A stretch of 64,000 nucleotides of DNA from Brachyhypopomus gauderio (lineage: Eukaryota; Chordata; Actinopteri; Gymnotiformes; Hypopomidae), in assembly GCF_052324685.1 (NCBI RefSeq), contig NC_135212.1, positions 45,005,212 to 45,069,211 of the forward strand, in the 5' to 3' direction. Below are positions 21,605 through 33,427 of the stretch, piece after piece. Both the position numbers and the translations under genes were made by a program. The notes below the pieces were generated by a model that was not told the origin of the DNA, did not search any database, and saw only the letters and a list, made by a program, of their open reading frames with translations. Each line of letters begins with the position of its first letter. Position 1 is the stretch's first letter.

Positions 21605-22393
21605 CTAAGTGTAGGACCCGTCGTCCGTGCACCCGGAGCCACCCGAGCACACGGACGGAGGGTAGTCCTCTTCCTCTTCCCCTCCACCGTAGTCCACGGT
21701 GGAGGCGGAGTCCTCAGACGGAAGGTAGTCCTCCTCCTCCTCCCCTCCACCGTAGTGCACGGTGGAGGCGTCGCATAGAGACGGAGGGTAGCCCTCCTCC
21801 TCGTCCTCCTGCTCCTCCTCCTCGCTTGGAGAGTCCCCCTCCCCAAACTCGCTCTCAGGGGTCTACTCCGTCGCGCCGAGGACGGAGCCTACCCACAGGG
21901 GTGAGAGATTCCTGGAGGAAGAGGGGTGGTACTTCCCCCACAGCCGCACCGTCTCCTGGCGGACCTTCTCCGCCGACTCGGGGTTGTGGTGCTCCCGAGC
22001 CTGACACAGCAGGGACGCACACACTGGGTCCTGTTCCAGCTGCCCCAGCGTCGGCGTGGTTCCGTAGTGCGGATTCTCCACCTCCCCAAGCTTACCCTCT
22101 GGTGGCGTGCCTGTCCCGTAGAGCTCGGGGACGCTCACCCGTATGGGCGAGCTTTCCCGGGAAGGCGAGGGATGTCTCTCCTGCCAAACCCGTACTGCTG
22201 TCTTGCGGTACTTCTCCGCCAGCTCTGGGATGGCGGTTTCCTGAGCCGCACACAGCAAGTAGGCGCACTCAGGGTCCGACTTCATCAGCGCCAGAGTCGG
22301 CATGGATCCGCGGCGTGGGGAAGAGGAAGAGGCGCGGTGATGCCGTTTGCTGGGCTTCTTTCCCTTCTTTGTCTTGGTCTTGTAGCCTGGCAT
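21605..22393 (-). pseudogene. Gag-like protein of E3 with one in-frame TAG (263 codons)
   Basis: The ATG is at 22391-22393, 31 nt from the LTR. The N terminus MPGYKTKTKKGKKPSKRHHR is basic like that of the E2 protein. Two copies of the motif follow: SDPECAYLLCAAQE ... YRKTAVRVWQERHP (about residues 37-73) and QDPVCASLLCQARE ... VRQETVRLWGKYHP (about 117-155). Codon 177 is TAG (21863-21865). The same frame then continues with acidic tandem blocks (CDASTVHYGGGEEEEDY and SASTVDYGGGEEEEDY) to a TAG at 21605-21607. The E2 protein has the matching tail without an intervening stop, so the TAG here is either a mutation or a read-through site. Function is unknown. Confidence 0.5.
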
Positions 22394-22424
22394 ATTTGTT
22401 GGTGTCTCGGATGGCTCGTTGTTC

Positions 22425-22761
22425 TGTGACGCGCGGCTCGTGGTGAAGGATGAGACACGGAATCCTTATTTTTGACTGACGTCACTTTTAATTTCCACAT
22501 ATATTGCACAATAGCGCACAAGTAACATTAAGCAAGCACACACAACGTGTAGACTTAGACAACGACGAGCACAGGACACTGCGCGAGCGCACATTAAATA
22601 GACAAACCACATTAGCCCCACGTGATTACGAGACGAGTCACAGGTAAGACAGATTATCACACGACATAGCCATAACCACGGAGATCCACAGACGCAGACA
22701 ATGCACGTGGACAACGTAAACACACGCCCAAAAGGGAGGGGCCGGGGTCCTCAACGTGACA
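22425..22761 (-). repeat. E3 right (5') LTR
   Basis: 337 bp. On the minus strand it has TATTTAATGTGCGC as a possible TATA-like block. It ends GCGCGTCACA directly before the leader. Confidence 0.85.
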
Positions 22762-22949
22762 CAAAGCTACATTACATTACTTGAAAATATATTTTTTTAT
22801 CTGGCAAAGAATGCCAAATTACATGCAAACGTGACAGTTTTGTGGTATTTTGATTTCAAACCAAATACACACAGATAAATTGTTTAGATAAAAAAATAGT
22901 TTAGATTGCAAAAATATAAAAAAAATTTAATAACTATATAAAAAAATTA

Positions 22950-23500
22950 CATCAGAATGCTGTTCATACTGTTCAATTCAGCATTCAACACCATCGCACC
23001 CCAGAAGCCAGTAAACAAACCACTTACTTGGACTGAGCTCTTCTCTCTGAAGCTGGGCACAAAAGCCTCAGTTAGGATACAAAACAAGCTCAAGCACTCT
23101 GAACACTGGATCCCCCCACAACACATCATTAAGTTTACTGATGGCACTATGGTTGTGGAACTCATTACCAACAACCATTGGGTCTGACTGCAAAGAGGTG
23201 GTGGTGTAACTGGAGTCTTGTTGCAGGACAAAAGGATGATGTATGATGACCCTGCACATCAGTGCTTCTTCTGAGGTACTAATGCACAGCTTTAAGTTCT
23301 TGGGAGTGCACATCACACACAGCTTTGATCCTTCAACACTTTGTTCTTAACGAGGAGAGCTCAACACCACATCTACTTCCTACAAAGACCGAAGAATAGA
23401 CATGTGCACACCTGTTATAAATTGCTTCTACAGAAGCATCAATGAAAGTGTCTTGACCTGTACTGTCCATCATGGAAACTGCTCAAAACCGATGCAGAAA
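22950..23500 (+). pseudogene. LINE reverse-transcriptase debris
   Basis: The + strand contains FNSAFNTIAPQK (the first RT Asp motif, with Asn in place of Asp), IIKFTDGTMVVELITNN (a degraded YADD-box region), then FKFLGVHIT and CFYRSINESVLTC in shifting frames. These occur in order, with deletions, in jockey/Rex-like fish LINEs. A relative lies reversed at 62880-63590. No intact frame remains. Confidence 0.6.
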
Positions 23501-24319
23501 GGGAGGAGCCCTCTAGGTAGGAGTACCAGGGCTCTTCATATCACGGTCTGTAGCCCTGGTCATCCTCAAAGGCGGTGTCGGGAAAGGTCAGACTTCTGGT
23601 ACTGCCCATAGTTCTGTTCCAAGATGGAGTATGGGGGTTCAGAATCAGGGTACCAATCATATTGATTGGGAGGGGGGTCCTCCACCTGGCAGAGATAACC
23701 CTAGCTGACACACCTCCAGGGGAACCTACTCCACTTTCTTCTTCCCCCACTTTTTCGTCTTGTGGACTTGGAGAACTTGGATGCAATAGAGCCCCAGGGA
23801 AAGTTGGTGGTCATTTAGGGAGAGCCCGTTGCTAGCTGGCCTGTCCCTCAACCCTGCTATAGCCACAAGGTCGATAATCTCCCACCAGAGGCAAGTCAGT
23901 TGGTCTACTCCCCAAATATGTCCTGTTCTCAGGGAGGTGGCTCCAGTCCTCTCTACCTGAGGCGATTGCTCTACCAGTTGAAGGCACATTCTTTCTGTAC
24001 TGTTATGCAAGCCCTGAGGCAGGAGTCAGAGGCACAAGTGATTTCAACATTTTTTATTCGTACACGAAACTCACATACACACACAACAGGACTATAGCCT
24101 CGTAATATGAGCAGGAAATATAGGCCCAAGGGACCTAACAAAAAGGAAAAACATTTAATGTATCTGACCCACTGCAAAGAAAAGAAAATTACACCAAAAA
24201 GCTGCACTATTAAACAAGACTTGGTATTAATTTTTATTATAATGTTGCACTACTCTGTTGATTTTTCAATCTGTGGAAAATAATTTAAGTAATAATTTAA
24301 TTGTACTTTCTACACTTAA
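23501..24319. other. Unassigned non-coding stretch
   Basis: Proline-rich short frames on the minus strand around 23541-23786 may derive from an LTR element interior. TTTTTTATTCGTACACGAAACTC near 24048 resembles an LTR R/U5 region. Neither could be tied to a family. Confidence 0.35.
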
Positions 24320-24480
24320 TGTTACGGTGACAGCTCCGGACCCCTCCTTGTGGGTGTGTCGCTACGTTGTCTTGTGCAATGTCTTGTGCTCGTCTTTGTC
24401 TAAAGCTCGTGTCATTGTGAGTGTTACTTGTTTAAGTGCTCACGCTGTTCGCGCCACACTTTCACCCTTGTCTACTATTC
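24320..24480 (+). repeat. Diverged LTR fragment related to E2
   Basis: It starts TGTTACGGTGACAGCTCCGGACCC and keeps GCTCGTCTTTGTCTAAAGCT, both present on the minus strand of the E2 LTR (18243-18593), with a deletion between them. It ends in degenerate sequence near 24480; no partner LTR was found. Confidence 0.55.
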
Positions 24481-26759
24481 TGCAGAAGCGCCCCCTAGTG
24501 GGCCCGCCGGCGGGCCCAGCTCCTTTAGGGCCATAAAAAACATTAAACATTAATGAATCTCTGAACAAAGCGATAAATTCAAAATTTCTTATCCCATCTA
24601 CATGCCTACCGAGTTTTAGACGTCTACGTGCAGCCGATTGCGAGATATCCGGCTTTGAAGTTGGTGACAAAAGTGCACCTCGCGGGGGGGGTCTCCCGAC
24701 ATATCCGTTTAAAAAACATATTTATGATGTGAGATGTCTTAATGTTTTGTCACCTAAAAATCGTTTACTAATAAGGCTTTTATTTAAGCCCTTAACATCG
24801 TAGATCCGTTGTGGATAAATACCTTAAAAAGCTTGCTCACCTCACTGCAAAATTTCGCGTAATCCGCTTCCTGGATGAGACGCACCGACAAATCTGCCCC
24901 CTAAGCGTCACATAAGCATTCTTAATGCTGATTTGACCTCTTATTAAAAAGCTGAAGGGGTTCTGCTTTGATTTGAGTGGTTTTTATTGGTTAGAAGTGG
25001 TGGAGTGACTTTGAATGACAGGTTTTACAACCTCTCCCCGGCGGGGTGCGAAGGGGAGGGGGTGGTGGGGTGACCGGCTCTACAGACATTCTGGCGACAT
25101 TCTTAGAAGTGATTGAAAGCTGTTCTAACCAATAGTTTACTTTCTTCCGAAGCGAACCAGCCCTCGTTTGCCATGATTGGTGGGTTATTTCTTTTATTAG
25201 ACCCTTCGGAAAGTGCGCAGTCATTTCCAATGTGGGTCCCTAGGATAGCAACATAAGCTAACCTTTGCTAACCTAAGCTGAGCTCCACCAGAACACACTG
25301 TTCGGCGAAACTGAAGCAGCCGTGGATTATTTTGTTCGTTTTTATTCTGATCGTGGATACTTTTGAACATCACAGAAAATAAAAGGATTATTTTTTATGA
25401 AATATATGAGCAATTTTCGGAATTTTCGCCAACCCGGAAGTGGGAACGAACACCGGCTACGACGCGATTCTACGTACTCGTGAGTAAAAATTGATAATTT
25501 TTCATAAGCGATTTTGGACAAAATATATAATCTAATACTAAACATTAGATTATAAACAGTATTGGAGCTTTTGAGTGCTGGAGTACTCTGTATTGTGTCG
25601 GATGCTACAGGAGTTGTCGACGTAAGCTTGCCATAGCCTGTCGGACTATATTGGACATAAATATCATATTGTACAGTTCATAATTGGACATGAAATTTAT
25701 TCATTGGAATTTTCTGGTCTTTCTGTAATAAGTGCTTCGTTGTTGTTTGAAATAGGTCCTCGGTTTCGTGTATGGAATTTGCTAGCATGTTAGCTTGATT
25801 GTCCACCGGGTGTGTCGCATAATTAGCATACTTAGACACTGGAATGTTGGACCGCACATACCTTGGACAAAGTGGAATAACTTTGCAATACTTGCATGGA
25901 TTTGCTTCATTTTTTCTGTGTTGTTAGAAAAGACCAATATATTGCAAATTTATAGACAGCATTGAATAACTATGTGAATATACATGCTTGTGATGTTCAA
26001 GTTCAAGTCTGCAGTTCTGACATTCCGGGCATATTAGCATTTGTAATAGAGGCTCTAAACAAAACAAGGAATATGATATTGAAGTGAATCAATATGTTCC
26101 CCCAACTGTCTTCTTCAGTTTGAGTCATGAATGATAATTTTCCTATATGTACAACTTGAAATATCTAGTTTTATAGTGGACTATGTCAGGCATCTGAGGA
26201 ATTTTAAAAATGGCCGCACCTTACTGCACCTGTTCGTCGTGCCTGCCTCCTCCCAGCGTAACACTTGAAAATAAATCTAACTTGACTAAGCTACTCTTCA
26301 CTGTTGATTTTTGGCATTTAGTCAGATATTTTTATTCAGATTGACTTGCAGAATTGCTTTGTACACATGGATGTATCACCAAATAAAGTACATAGCAAGC
26401 ATGGCATGAAAAAAATCAAAATCAAGTTGACCTTCACTTTGCACTCGTGTCTGCATTGAACAACTCGGTCAACAGCCTTAGATAATACAGTATAATTAAT
26501 TACATGCATGTATTATTTGATACATATGCAATATATTTATATATAAAGATGGCATTTCAGATGTGGTATATCTACAACTAACATAGACTAGCTCATGTAT
26601 GAAAATTGTCTTCTAGCCAACTAAAGTTAACTACCAATAACCCATCTGTTTATTAATTAATCCTACTTCAAATTGTTAACTGGAATACCGTATCACCTAG
26701 CAAGTATAGCAGAGTCTAAATGATTATGTAGCAGCATAGTAAGAAACTCCTCTCCAAAC
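24481..26759. other. Unassigned non-coding stretch
   Basis: Contains a short GC palindrome, GGGCCCGCCGGCGGGCCC, at 24499-24516. From 24540 to 25560 there is sequence resembling a repeat of unknown family with no long ORF. From 25560 to 26759 it is AT-rich and featureless to my reading. Confidence 0.4.
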
Positions 26760-27544
26760 TCCATTGAGATGCATCAAAGAGCCTTGGTTATTTGGTCAAT
26801 GCCCAGGGTAAATAAAACAAGTGTGAGCTTATTAATAATGTGGACATCTGCAGACCGTTTTATTCTCCAATGTAATTCATACATTCGGTTGCTTACCTGC
26901 CCCACACCACCTGAGAACTTGTTGGTGTTATTTATGAGATCTCTCCTAAACGACAAGGCACTCGAGTGGGCGGATTTGATCTTAACAACCCGAGGAGAGG
27001 AAGCCTGATCTGTGGAGGGGTTCGGCAACCTGATGCGTCTTTGTATTGCATCAGGTGTGCTCCAGTTCAGCTCGCCCCAAGGGCCGGATTACAGTGCAGT
27101 ACAGTGTCCCCCATGAAAGGTTTGGGGAGAAGCTGTGCCCCAGTGCGACAGTTCCCCCTGGCCCACTCATTTGATTCCATTCACCGTGTGAGGGGGATCA
27201 GAGGCCAGAGACCCACACCCTCAACGGTCACTACGCCCGCCTGCATGGCCCAGGTCTCCACACCGCAGCCAAGCGGTTTGGCGGCTCCCGATGGCGTCAG
27301 CCTGGCATCCCTGCCTCCTGACGACGCCGCCACCCCAGCTCCTGATGACGCCGTCCCTGTGTCTCCGGCTCCTGACGACGCCGTCCCGGAGTGTCCGGCT
27401 CCTGACAATGCATCCCCGCCTCCTGACGACGCGTCCCCGCCTCCTGACGACGTGTCCCCGCCTCCTGACGACGCCGTCCCGGGGTGTCTGGCTCCTCTGT
27501 TTATACTTAGTGTTCTTCTGTTACTTGTGTGGTTAATGTCCTAG
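26760..27544 (+). pseudogene. Gag-like remnant followed by Pro/Asp-repeat ORF with hydrophobic tail
   Basis: Bases 26769-27008 encode SADRFILQCNSYIRLL ... SLLNDKALEWADLILTT, which resembles the gag/PEG10-type capsid pattern of sushi-like Ty3/gypsy elements. An overlapping frame (26966-27544, 192 codons) carries tandem repeats of about 7-13 residues (SPPPDDA, VPxSPAPDDA; minisatellite at 27310-27485) and ends in a hydrophobic segment, LFILSVLLLLVWLM. No LTR was found on either side. I read it as the wreck of an LTR retroelement. Confidence 0.4.
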
Positions 27545-28737
27545 TTCCTGTCTTGGTCGTGCTTAGTATCTACTCTTAGTGTCTCCGCTGGTTTTTGAAG
27601 TTGTTTAGTTGTTTTCAGTGTACCTGCTCGTATTCTTAGTTCAGTAGCTCCCTTGTTACGTGTGTGTGCGCTGTGTTCAGTTTCCTTTATTTATTTATTG
27701 TAATATTGGTTCTCTTTAAGTGTTTCCCCCTATGAGTATTGTCTGGTTGATGATTGTTTGTTGCAAGGGAAATTTCATGAAAGCTTTGTGATTTTGCTCT
27801 TGCATTTAAATTTTTGTCATCAAAGTCTGGCAGTAACTGATAAGTTGCCATATTGTCAATTGTGGATTTTCACCCCACTCGGGGGCGGTCCTCTGCATTT
27901 TCCTATCTGTGTAGTGAGAACACACACACTAGTGATCACTAGGGGGCTGTGGTGTACATGTGCTCAGAGCGGTGCAGTAAATAAATGTAGTATAGGTATG
28001 GACCCTTGTTTGCAAGCCACTTTTCTTGCTGTGTTGGCTTTTGCATCTCAGACTCTAAAACAGTCAGTCACAGTCAGATGCCCACATTCTGTGTCAGCTA
28101 TGCTCAATCCTGGTCATGAAACACCCAGTAACAGGAAGCTGCCAAGGTGAATAAAAAAGGACACATGAGCTGCCTTGCCCTGTTTATGATATCACACGAC
28201 ACTCTTCTTTCAAATGCTGGTTTGAATATTACAGATGGGTCTTGGACAACGCTGGTCTGGCTGGGTGGGATGAGAATTTTATTTTTTTTATATATATATA
28301 TAAGTTGATGCCTAGAAAAATATTATTGTTGATTGAATCTGAAAGGATAAAAGACAAGATACAAATTAAAAGGTAAATGTGCAGCACTACAGGAGATAAA
28401 GGAACAGTGTTTAAACTGAGCTGACAGCCTGGTCAAAAAAATACATTTTTGTTTAATAAGCTTTCGGTGTCTCTTCTCATATTCTGACAGTGATCCAATT
28501 CCAAAACCAGCATAATAACTAAATTGTCTTGTCTTACGGATTGCATTTTTGGGATTCCCATTAAAACATCAGAGTAATCAACATTGCTAGAAATAAAACC
28601 ATGGATGAGATCCTTCAATCTGGCTTTGTCAGAAAATCTGTCTTTGTTGGTGTTCTTAAGGTGAATTATGGTTTAGTAACTGATTTGATATGACTGCTAA
28701 AGTTGAGATCAGAGTACATTAGTGCGTTTTTAGCCAC
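27545..28737. other. Non-coding; contains a dispersed repeat at 27838-27975
   Basis: Bases 27838-27975 (CATATTGTCAATTGTGG ... ACTAGTGATCACTAGGGGGC) match the repeat at 47697-47998. A (TA)n run lies at 28290-28302. Nothing else was recognised. Confidence 0.5.
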
Positions 28738-29452
28738 ATCAATCAATCAATCAAATTTTATTTCTATAGCGCTTTTTACAACAGTTGTTGTCACAAAGCA
28801 GCTTTACAAGTGCCGAGTCCTAGCCCCCAGTGAGCAAGCCAAAGGCGACAGTGGCAAGGAAAAACTCCCTAGTTTTTTGCATGAGGAAGAAACCTTGAGA
28901 GGAACCAAGACTCAGGGGGGGAACCCATCCTCCTCTGGCCGACACCGGTCACCATGACAACAACAACAATATAGACAGAATGTAGACAGAATGTAAAAGA
29001 TGCAATAATGTCCATTTAGACCGAAAAATATGTAATAATGTCCATCATGGTGTAGGCATCCGGTTAGGCAGGAGGTGGCCGGCCAGGATGGATCGCTTGT
29101 CTCTCCTCATCTCATTATTCCTCAAGCAGGCGGGCAGCCATGTGGAGAAATGAAACAGGGAAAATTAGCTCTGTATGAGGACATATACGGGACAGGTAAA
29201 ATTATAAACATTTCTGGAGTGTGGCAGCAACTCCGGCACTAAGTTAAATTATTACAGCCTAGCTAAAAAAAGGCAGAACCAGAAGGTAACATAGGCTTGG
29301 GGGCATTCTGAGACAATGGCATCCGTCCACTGCACTGTCAACAAACTTGAGTGACCACGAGCAGTGACAGGATGACAGCACCAGCACCCCAGTCTACCAT
29401 AAAACCCTTCGTCTATGAACCCCTGGATCTGTACCTTTATCTAAGGGGGATA

Positions 29453-32419
29453 TTAATTATCAAACGCTAGACTAAATAAGTGGGTTTTCAACCTAGATTT
29501 AAAGATTGTGACTGTGTCAGAGTCCCGGACACATTTAGGAAGATTATTCCAAAGCTGGGGGGCCTTATAAGAAAAGGCTCTTCCCCCTGCTGTTACCTTG
29601 TTAATTTGTGGAACTAATAACAGACCAGCACCCTGTGATCTTAGTTGACGTGGGGGTTCATAGTAGGAAATAAGTTCCTGGAGGTATTCAGGAGTAAGCC
29701 CGTGTAGTGCTTTATATGCTAATAATAGAATTTTAAAATCAATACGAAATTTAACTGGGAGCCAATGCAGGGCTGATAGGACTGGTCTAATATGCTGAAA
29801 TTTTCTAGTTCTGGTCAGAACTCTAGCTGCGGCATTTTGAACTACTTGAAGTTTATTTAGATTCTTATTTGAACATCCTGACAGTAGTGAATTGCAGTAG
29901 TCTAGTCTAGAGCTAACAAAGGCGTGCACCAATTTTTCTGCATCATCCTGTGATAATGCATTTCTTAATTTGGCAATGTTGCGGAGATGTAGAAAAGCTA
30001 TCCTAGTAGTATTATCTATATATTTATCAAATGATAGGTCGGAGTCGAGTATGACGCCTAGGTTTTTGGCTACTGTGCCAGGTGTAATGGGATAGTCTGC
30101 AAGATTAAGCATTAAATTAGGAATTTTCTGTCTTGCGGCCTTAGGGCCCACAAGGAGAACTTCTGTTTTGTCCTCATTTAATTGTAGGAAGTTTAGAGAC
30201 ATCCAGCATTTAATATCTCTTACACAGGCCTCAATTTTTCCTAAACTGAGTTTGTCATCGGGTTTGGCTGATATGTAAAGTTGAGTGTCATCCGCATAGC
30301 AGTGAAAATTGACACCATGTTTGTTTATAACTGTGCCCAATGGTAGCATATATAATGTAAATAATAATGGTCCTAAGATGGAGCCTTGCGGGACCCCATA
30401 TTTAACCATTGTACGTTTGGATGAAATATTATTGAGCTCTACAAACTGATAGCGATTTGTTAAGTAAGACTGAAACCATGAAAGGGCTGTGCCTGAGACT
30501 CCAACCCAGCGTTCTAACCTTTCTAGCAAGATCCTATGATCAATTGTGTCGAAAGCTGCACTAAGATCAAGAAGCACTAACAGTGATACATAGCCTTGAT
30601 CTGATGCAAGGAGGAGATCATTTGTTACTTTAACTAATGCTGTTTCAGTACTGTGATGGGGCCTAAAACCAGATTGGAACTTTTCAAATGTGTTATTCCT
30701 ATACAGATATAGGCATAATTGCTGGGCAACAGCTTTTTCTATGATCTTAGATATAAATGATGTGTTTGAAATGGGTCTATAATTAGACAGCACAGTCGGA
30801 TCAAGATTTGGTTTCTTGATCAGAGGTTTGATAATTGCTAATTTACATGATTTGGGCATGTGACCTATTGTAATGGATGAGTTAACTATAGTTAGAAGAG
30901 GTTCAGTTACAGCTGGTAATACCTCTTTTAATAACTTTGAGGGAACTGAGTCTAATGTGCAGGTAGTACAATTTAAGGAAGAAATTATTTTCTCTAATTC
31001 TGATTTTGGGAGTGGATGAAAAGCATCAAGTTTTTCTCCCGGTATGTAATTTAAATCAATATCAACCAAACCAGATGACATACCAGTTGTATTGCTAATA
31101 AAGGGTTTTATATTTTGTCTAATATTCTCTATTTTATTATCAAAGAAATCTATAAATACATTACTAGTGAGGTTTACTGGAATCTGAGGTTCTGTGCCTG
31201 CTTGATTTTTTGTAAGTTTAGAAATAGTATTAAAAAGAAATCTAGGATTGTTTTTATTTTTCTCTATCAGTGAGGCTAAGTATGCTGAGCGTGCTTTAGT
31301 GAGTGCCCGTTTGTAGTCAATAATGCTATCCTTCCAGGCACAGTGGAATACTTCCAATTTAGTAGATCGCCATTTCCGCTCTAATTTACGTGCTATTTGT
31401 TTTAAGTTTCTAGTTTGGTCGGTGTACCATGGGGCGAGCTTTTTGGATCTAGCTTTTTTATATTTTAGTGGAGCTACTATATCTAGAGCTGATCTGCAGG
31501 TATTCTCTAAGTAGTCGGTTAGGCTATCTAACTCTCCTGGATCGGATGGCGAGTGGGCTAGAGCAGTTAAATCAGGGAGGGTTTCAATAAACTGTGTTGC
31601 TGTTGATGAATTTATTGAGCGCTTTATACACTGCCGAGGAGATGGGCGGGTATTTATGTTAAGGTGAAAATCGAATTTTACTAAATAATGATCGGAGATT
31701 GCTACGGTTTGCGGGAGTATGTTTATATTATCTACGTCGATACCCAGTGTTAATATTAGATCTAGGGTATGATTTCGATAATGTGTAGGTCCTACTACGT
31801 TTTGTTTAATGCCGACAGAGTTCAATATAGAAGTAAAAGCCCTTGTCAGTGGATCCTCCGCATTATCAAAGTGTATGTTAAAGTCTCCTACCATTATTAT
31901 TTTGTCACTACATACTGCTAAATTTGCTGCAAAATCGGTGAAATCGTTTAAGAAATCTGAGTAAGGCCCTGGTGGTCTGTATACATTAGTTAGGGAGAAT
32001 GTACTTTTATTTTCAGATGGACTAATTACATTAATAGACTGCATCTCAAATGAGTTTGAGATATCTAAGTATTTCTGATGAATTTCTAAACAATCACGAT
32101 AGATTATACATATTCCACCTCCTCTGCCTGACAGTCTAGGTCTATGTATATAACTATATCCCACAGGAGTGGCTTCGTTTAGAGTTAAATAATCATCAGA
32201 TTGAACCCACGTTTCAGTTAGACAAAGAATATCAATTTTCTGGTCTGTTATAAGTTCATTTACAAAAACTGCTTTTGAGTTGAGCGATCGAATATTGATT
32301 AATCCAATTTTCAGATCGGTCATATAGGTTGTAATAATTTGATGTGAAGTCTGAATATTAGTTAAAAACTTCGGGCGGACTATTTTCTTATGATTTAGTT
32401 TAACCCGGGGCACAGACAC
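29453..32419 (-). CDS. L2 LINE ORF2: endonuclease and reverse transcriptase (988 aa)
   Basis: Carries out target-primed reverse transcription. The N-terminal ~260 residues are an apurinic-like endonuclease: [42 protein letters not shown] and a final SDHYLVKF. The reverse transcriptase follows, with [32 protein letters not shown] (first catalytic Asp), [18 protein letters not shown] and [11 protein letters not shown] (catalytic DD). The C-terminus has [20 protein letters not shown] and [17 protein letters not shown], typical of fish L2. The length is normal for the family and no frameshift is seen. The start Met is the first in the frame and may not be exact. Confidence 0.92.
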   Translation of the reverse strand: MSVPRVKLNHKKIVRPKFLTNIQTSHQIITTYMTDLKIGLINIRSLNSKAVFVNELITDQKIDILCLTETWVQSDDYLTLNEATPVGYSYIHRPRLSGRGGGICIIYRDCLEIHQKYLDISNSFEMQSINVISPSENKSTFSLTNVYRPPGPYSDFLNDFTDFAANLAVCSDKIIMVGDFNIHFDNAEDPLTRAFTSILNSVGIKQNVVGPTHYRNHTLDLILTLGIDVDNINILPQTVAISDHYLVKFDFHLNINTRPSPRQCIKRSINSSTATQFIETLPDLTALAHSPSDPGELDSLTDYLENTCRSALDIVAPLKYKKARSKKLAPWYTDQTRNLKQIARKLERKWRSTKLEVFHCAWKDSIIDYKRALTKARSAYLASLIEKNKNNPRFLFNTISKLTKNQAGTEPQIPVNLTSNVFIDFFDNKIENIRQNIKPFISNTTGMSSGLVDIDLNYIPGEKLDAFHPLPKSELEKIISSLNCTTCTLDSVPSKLLKEVLPAVTEPLLTIVNSSITIGHMPKSCKLAIIKPLIKKPNLDPTVLSNYRPISNTSFISKIIEKAVAQQLCLYLYRNNTFEKFQSGFRPHHSTETALVKVTNDLLLASDQGYVSLLVLLDLSAAFDTIDHRILLERLERWVGVSGTALSWFQSYLTNRYQFVELNNISSKRTMVKYGVPQGSILGPLLFTLYMLPLGTVINKHGVNFHCYADDTQLYISAKPDDKLSLGKIEACVRDIKCWMSLNFLQLNEDKTEVLLVGPKAARQKIPNLMLNLADYPITPGTVAKNLGVILDSDLSFDKYIDNTTRIAFLHLRNIAKLRNALSQDDAEKLVHAFVSSRLDYCNSLLSGCSNKNLNKLQVVQNAAARVLTRTRKFQHIRPVLSALHWLPVKFRIDFKILLLAYKALHGLTPEYLQELISYYEPPRQLRSQGAGLLLVPQINKVTAGGRAFSYKAPQLWNNLPKCVRDSDTVTIFKSRLKTHLFSLAFDN

Positions 32420-32512
32420 AGTCTCAATCCTATGGGATCTTGGTGACGCCTCTAAGCAGCTCGCAGACAGGTTTAACCCGTTAGTCTGCGGCCTGGTCGC
32501 GACCCTGGACAG

Positions 32513-33427
32513 TCAGCAGCTCCTAGTGCTACTCTGCCGACTAGCTAACAGGCTATGGGCTATGCTGCAAGATAACAGGGCAGCGCCATCCCGGGTGGGG
32601 TGGACACCGTCCCTGCCTAAAAGACCAGGCTTGCCCTCGAACTCTTCCCAATTATTAATAAAGCCCACTTGATTTTCTGAACACCACTTGGACATCCAGC
32701 GGTTTAGCGACGTGAGCCTGCTGTACTGCTCATCACCGCGCCGCATTGGGATGGGGCCAGAGCAGATTACGGCATCGGACATCGTCTGGGCTAATTTAAC
32801 CACCTCTTTAACATTAGCCTTAGTCACTTCTGACTGCCGCAGACGTATATCGTTGGCCCCTACATGAATCACTATCCTAGAAAACCTCCTATGAGCTAAC
32901 AATCTAAGGTTGCCACTAATGTCCGGCGCTCTGGCTCCCGGTAAACAGCTGACTGTAACCGCTGGTGCCCCTACAGCTACAGCTACTTTCACGTGCCGAA
33001 CTATAGAGTCTCCTATGACCAGAGTCTCCTCAGCGGGTGTAGCACTGAGCGGGGCGAACCTGTTGGACACGTGAACCGGTGAGTGGTGCTCTGGTGGGCT
33101 AGCGCTGGCGTTAGCGGTAGCTGCAGCCCTCGCTCTCCGACTACGCCGCCGAGACGTCACCCATTCACCCCGCTGTGAGGGCTCTATCGCCGGAGTCGCG
33201 GAGGCGCTAGTTCTCCCTGGCGCGTCCACACCTACTACAGACCCTGTCCCTGTCTCTCTATCCCTCAATAATGAGTGGACGCGTCGCTCTAAGCTTTCCA
33301 CTTTCGCCACGAGAGAATTTACTAGTTTGCACCTCTCACAAATACTATGACTATTACTATCAGTGGCGAAAGGGTCTAGACTAAACATGCCACACTCCGA
33401 ACACGGGAACAAACCAACACCAGCCAT
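32513..33427 (-). CDS. L2 LINE ORF1: zinc-ribbon, coiled coil and SGNH esterase (304 aa)
   Basis: The N terminus has two CxxC pairs (Cys9/Cys12 and Cys30/Cys33) followed by a coiled-coil stretch (LVNSLVAKVESLERRVHSLL). A Ser/Ala/Arg-rich linker leads to an SGNH/GDSL hydrolase: VIGDSIVRHV with Ser141, Gly164 in LPGARAPD, Asn192 in HVGANDIRL, and Asp273/His276 in GRDGVHPTRDG. All four SGNH block residues are present. Esterase ORF1s are known in CR1/L2-type LINEs; the substrate is uncertain. It lies just upstream of ORF2, as expected for a bicistronic element. Confidence 0.88.
   Translation of the reverse strand: MAGVGLFPCSECGMFSLDPFATDSNSHSICERCKLVNSLVAKVESLERRVHSLLRDRETGTGSVVGVDAPGRTSASATPAIEPSQRGEWVTSRRRSRRARAAATANASASPPEHHSPVHVSNRFAPLSATPAEETLVIGDSIVRHVKVAVAVGAPAVTVSCLPGARAPDISGNLRLLAHRRFSRIVIHVGANDIRLRQSEVTKANVKEVVKLAQTMSDAVICSGPIPMRRGDEQYSRLTSLNRWMSKWCSENQVGFINNWEEFEGKPGLLGRDGVHPTRDGAALLSCSIAHSLLASRQSSTRSC

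Larger units (their letters stand above)
20022..22761 (-). mobile_element. LTR retroelement E3 with 5-bp TSD and nested MITE
   Basis: The LTRs are 20022-20846 and 22425-22761 (TGTGACGCG ... CGTGACA), flanked by CAAAG at 20017-20021 and 22762-22766. The right LTR is 337 bp. The left is 825 bp because it holds a 485 bp MITE plus its 3 bp TSD; removing those leaves exactly 337 bp. Orientation is minus: a G-rich tract (GGAGGGGG on the minus strand, about 20850-20858) abuts the left LTR, and the leader GAACAACGAGCCA abuts the right LTR. The interior codes a gag-like protein (21605-22393) and a second low-complexity ORF. No pol is present. Confidence 0.85.

Noticed and set aside
21523..22446. 307-codon + strand ORF rich in Pro/Ser/Arg
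   Set aside because: Antisense shadow of the E3 gag-like gene and LTR in GC-rich sequence; the minus-strand frame is supported by a paralogue.
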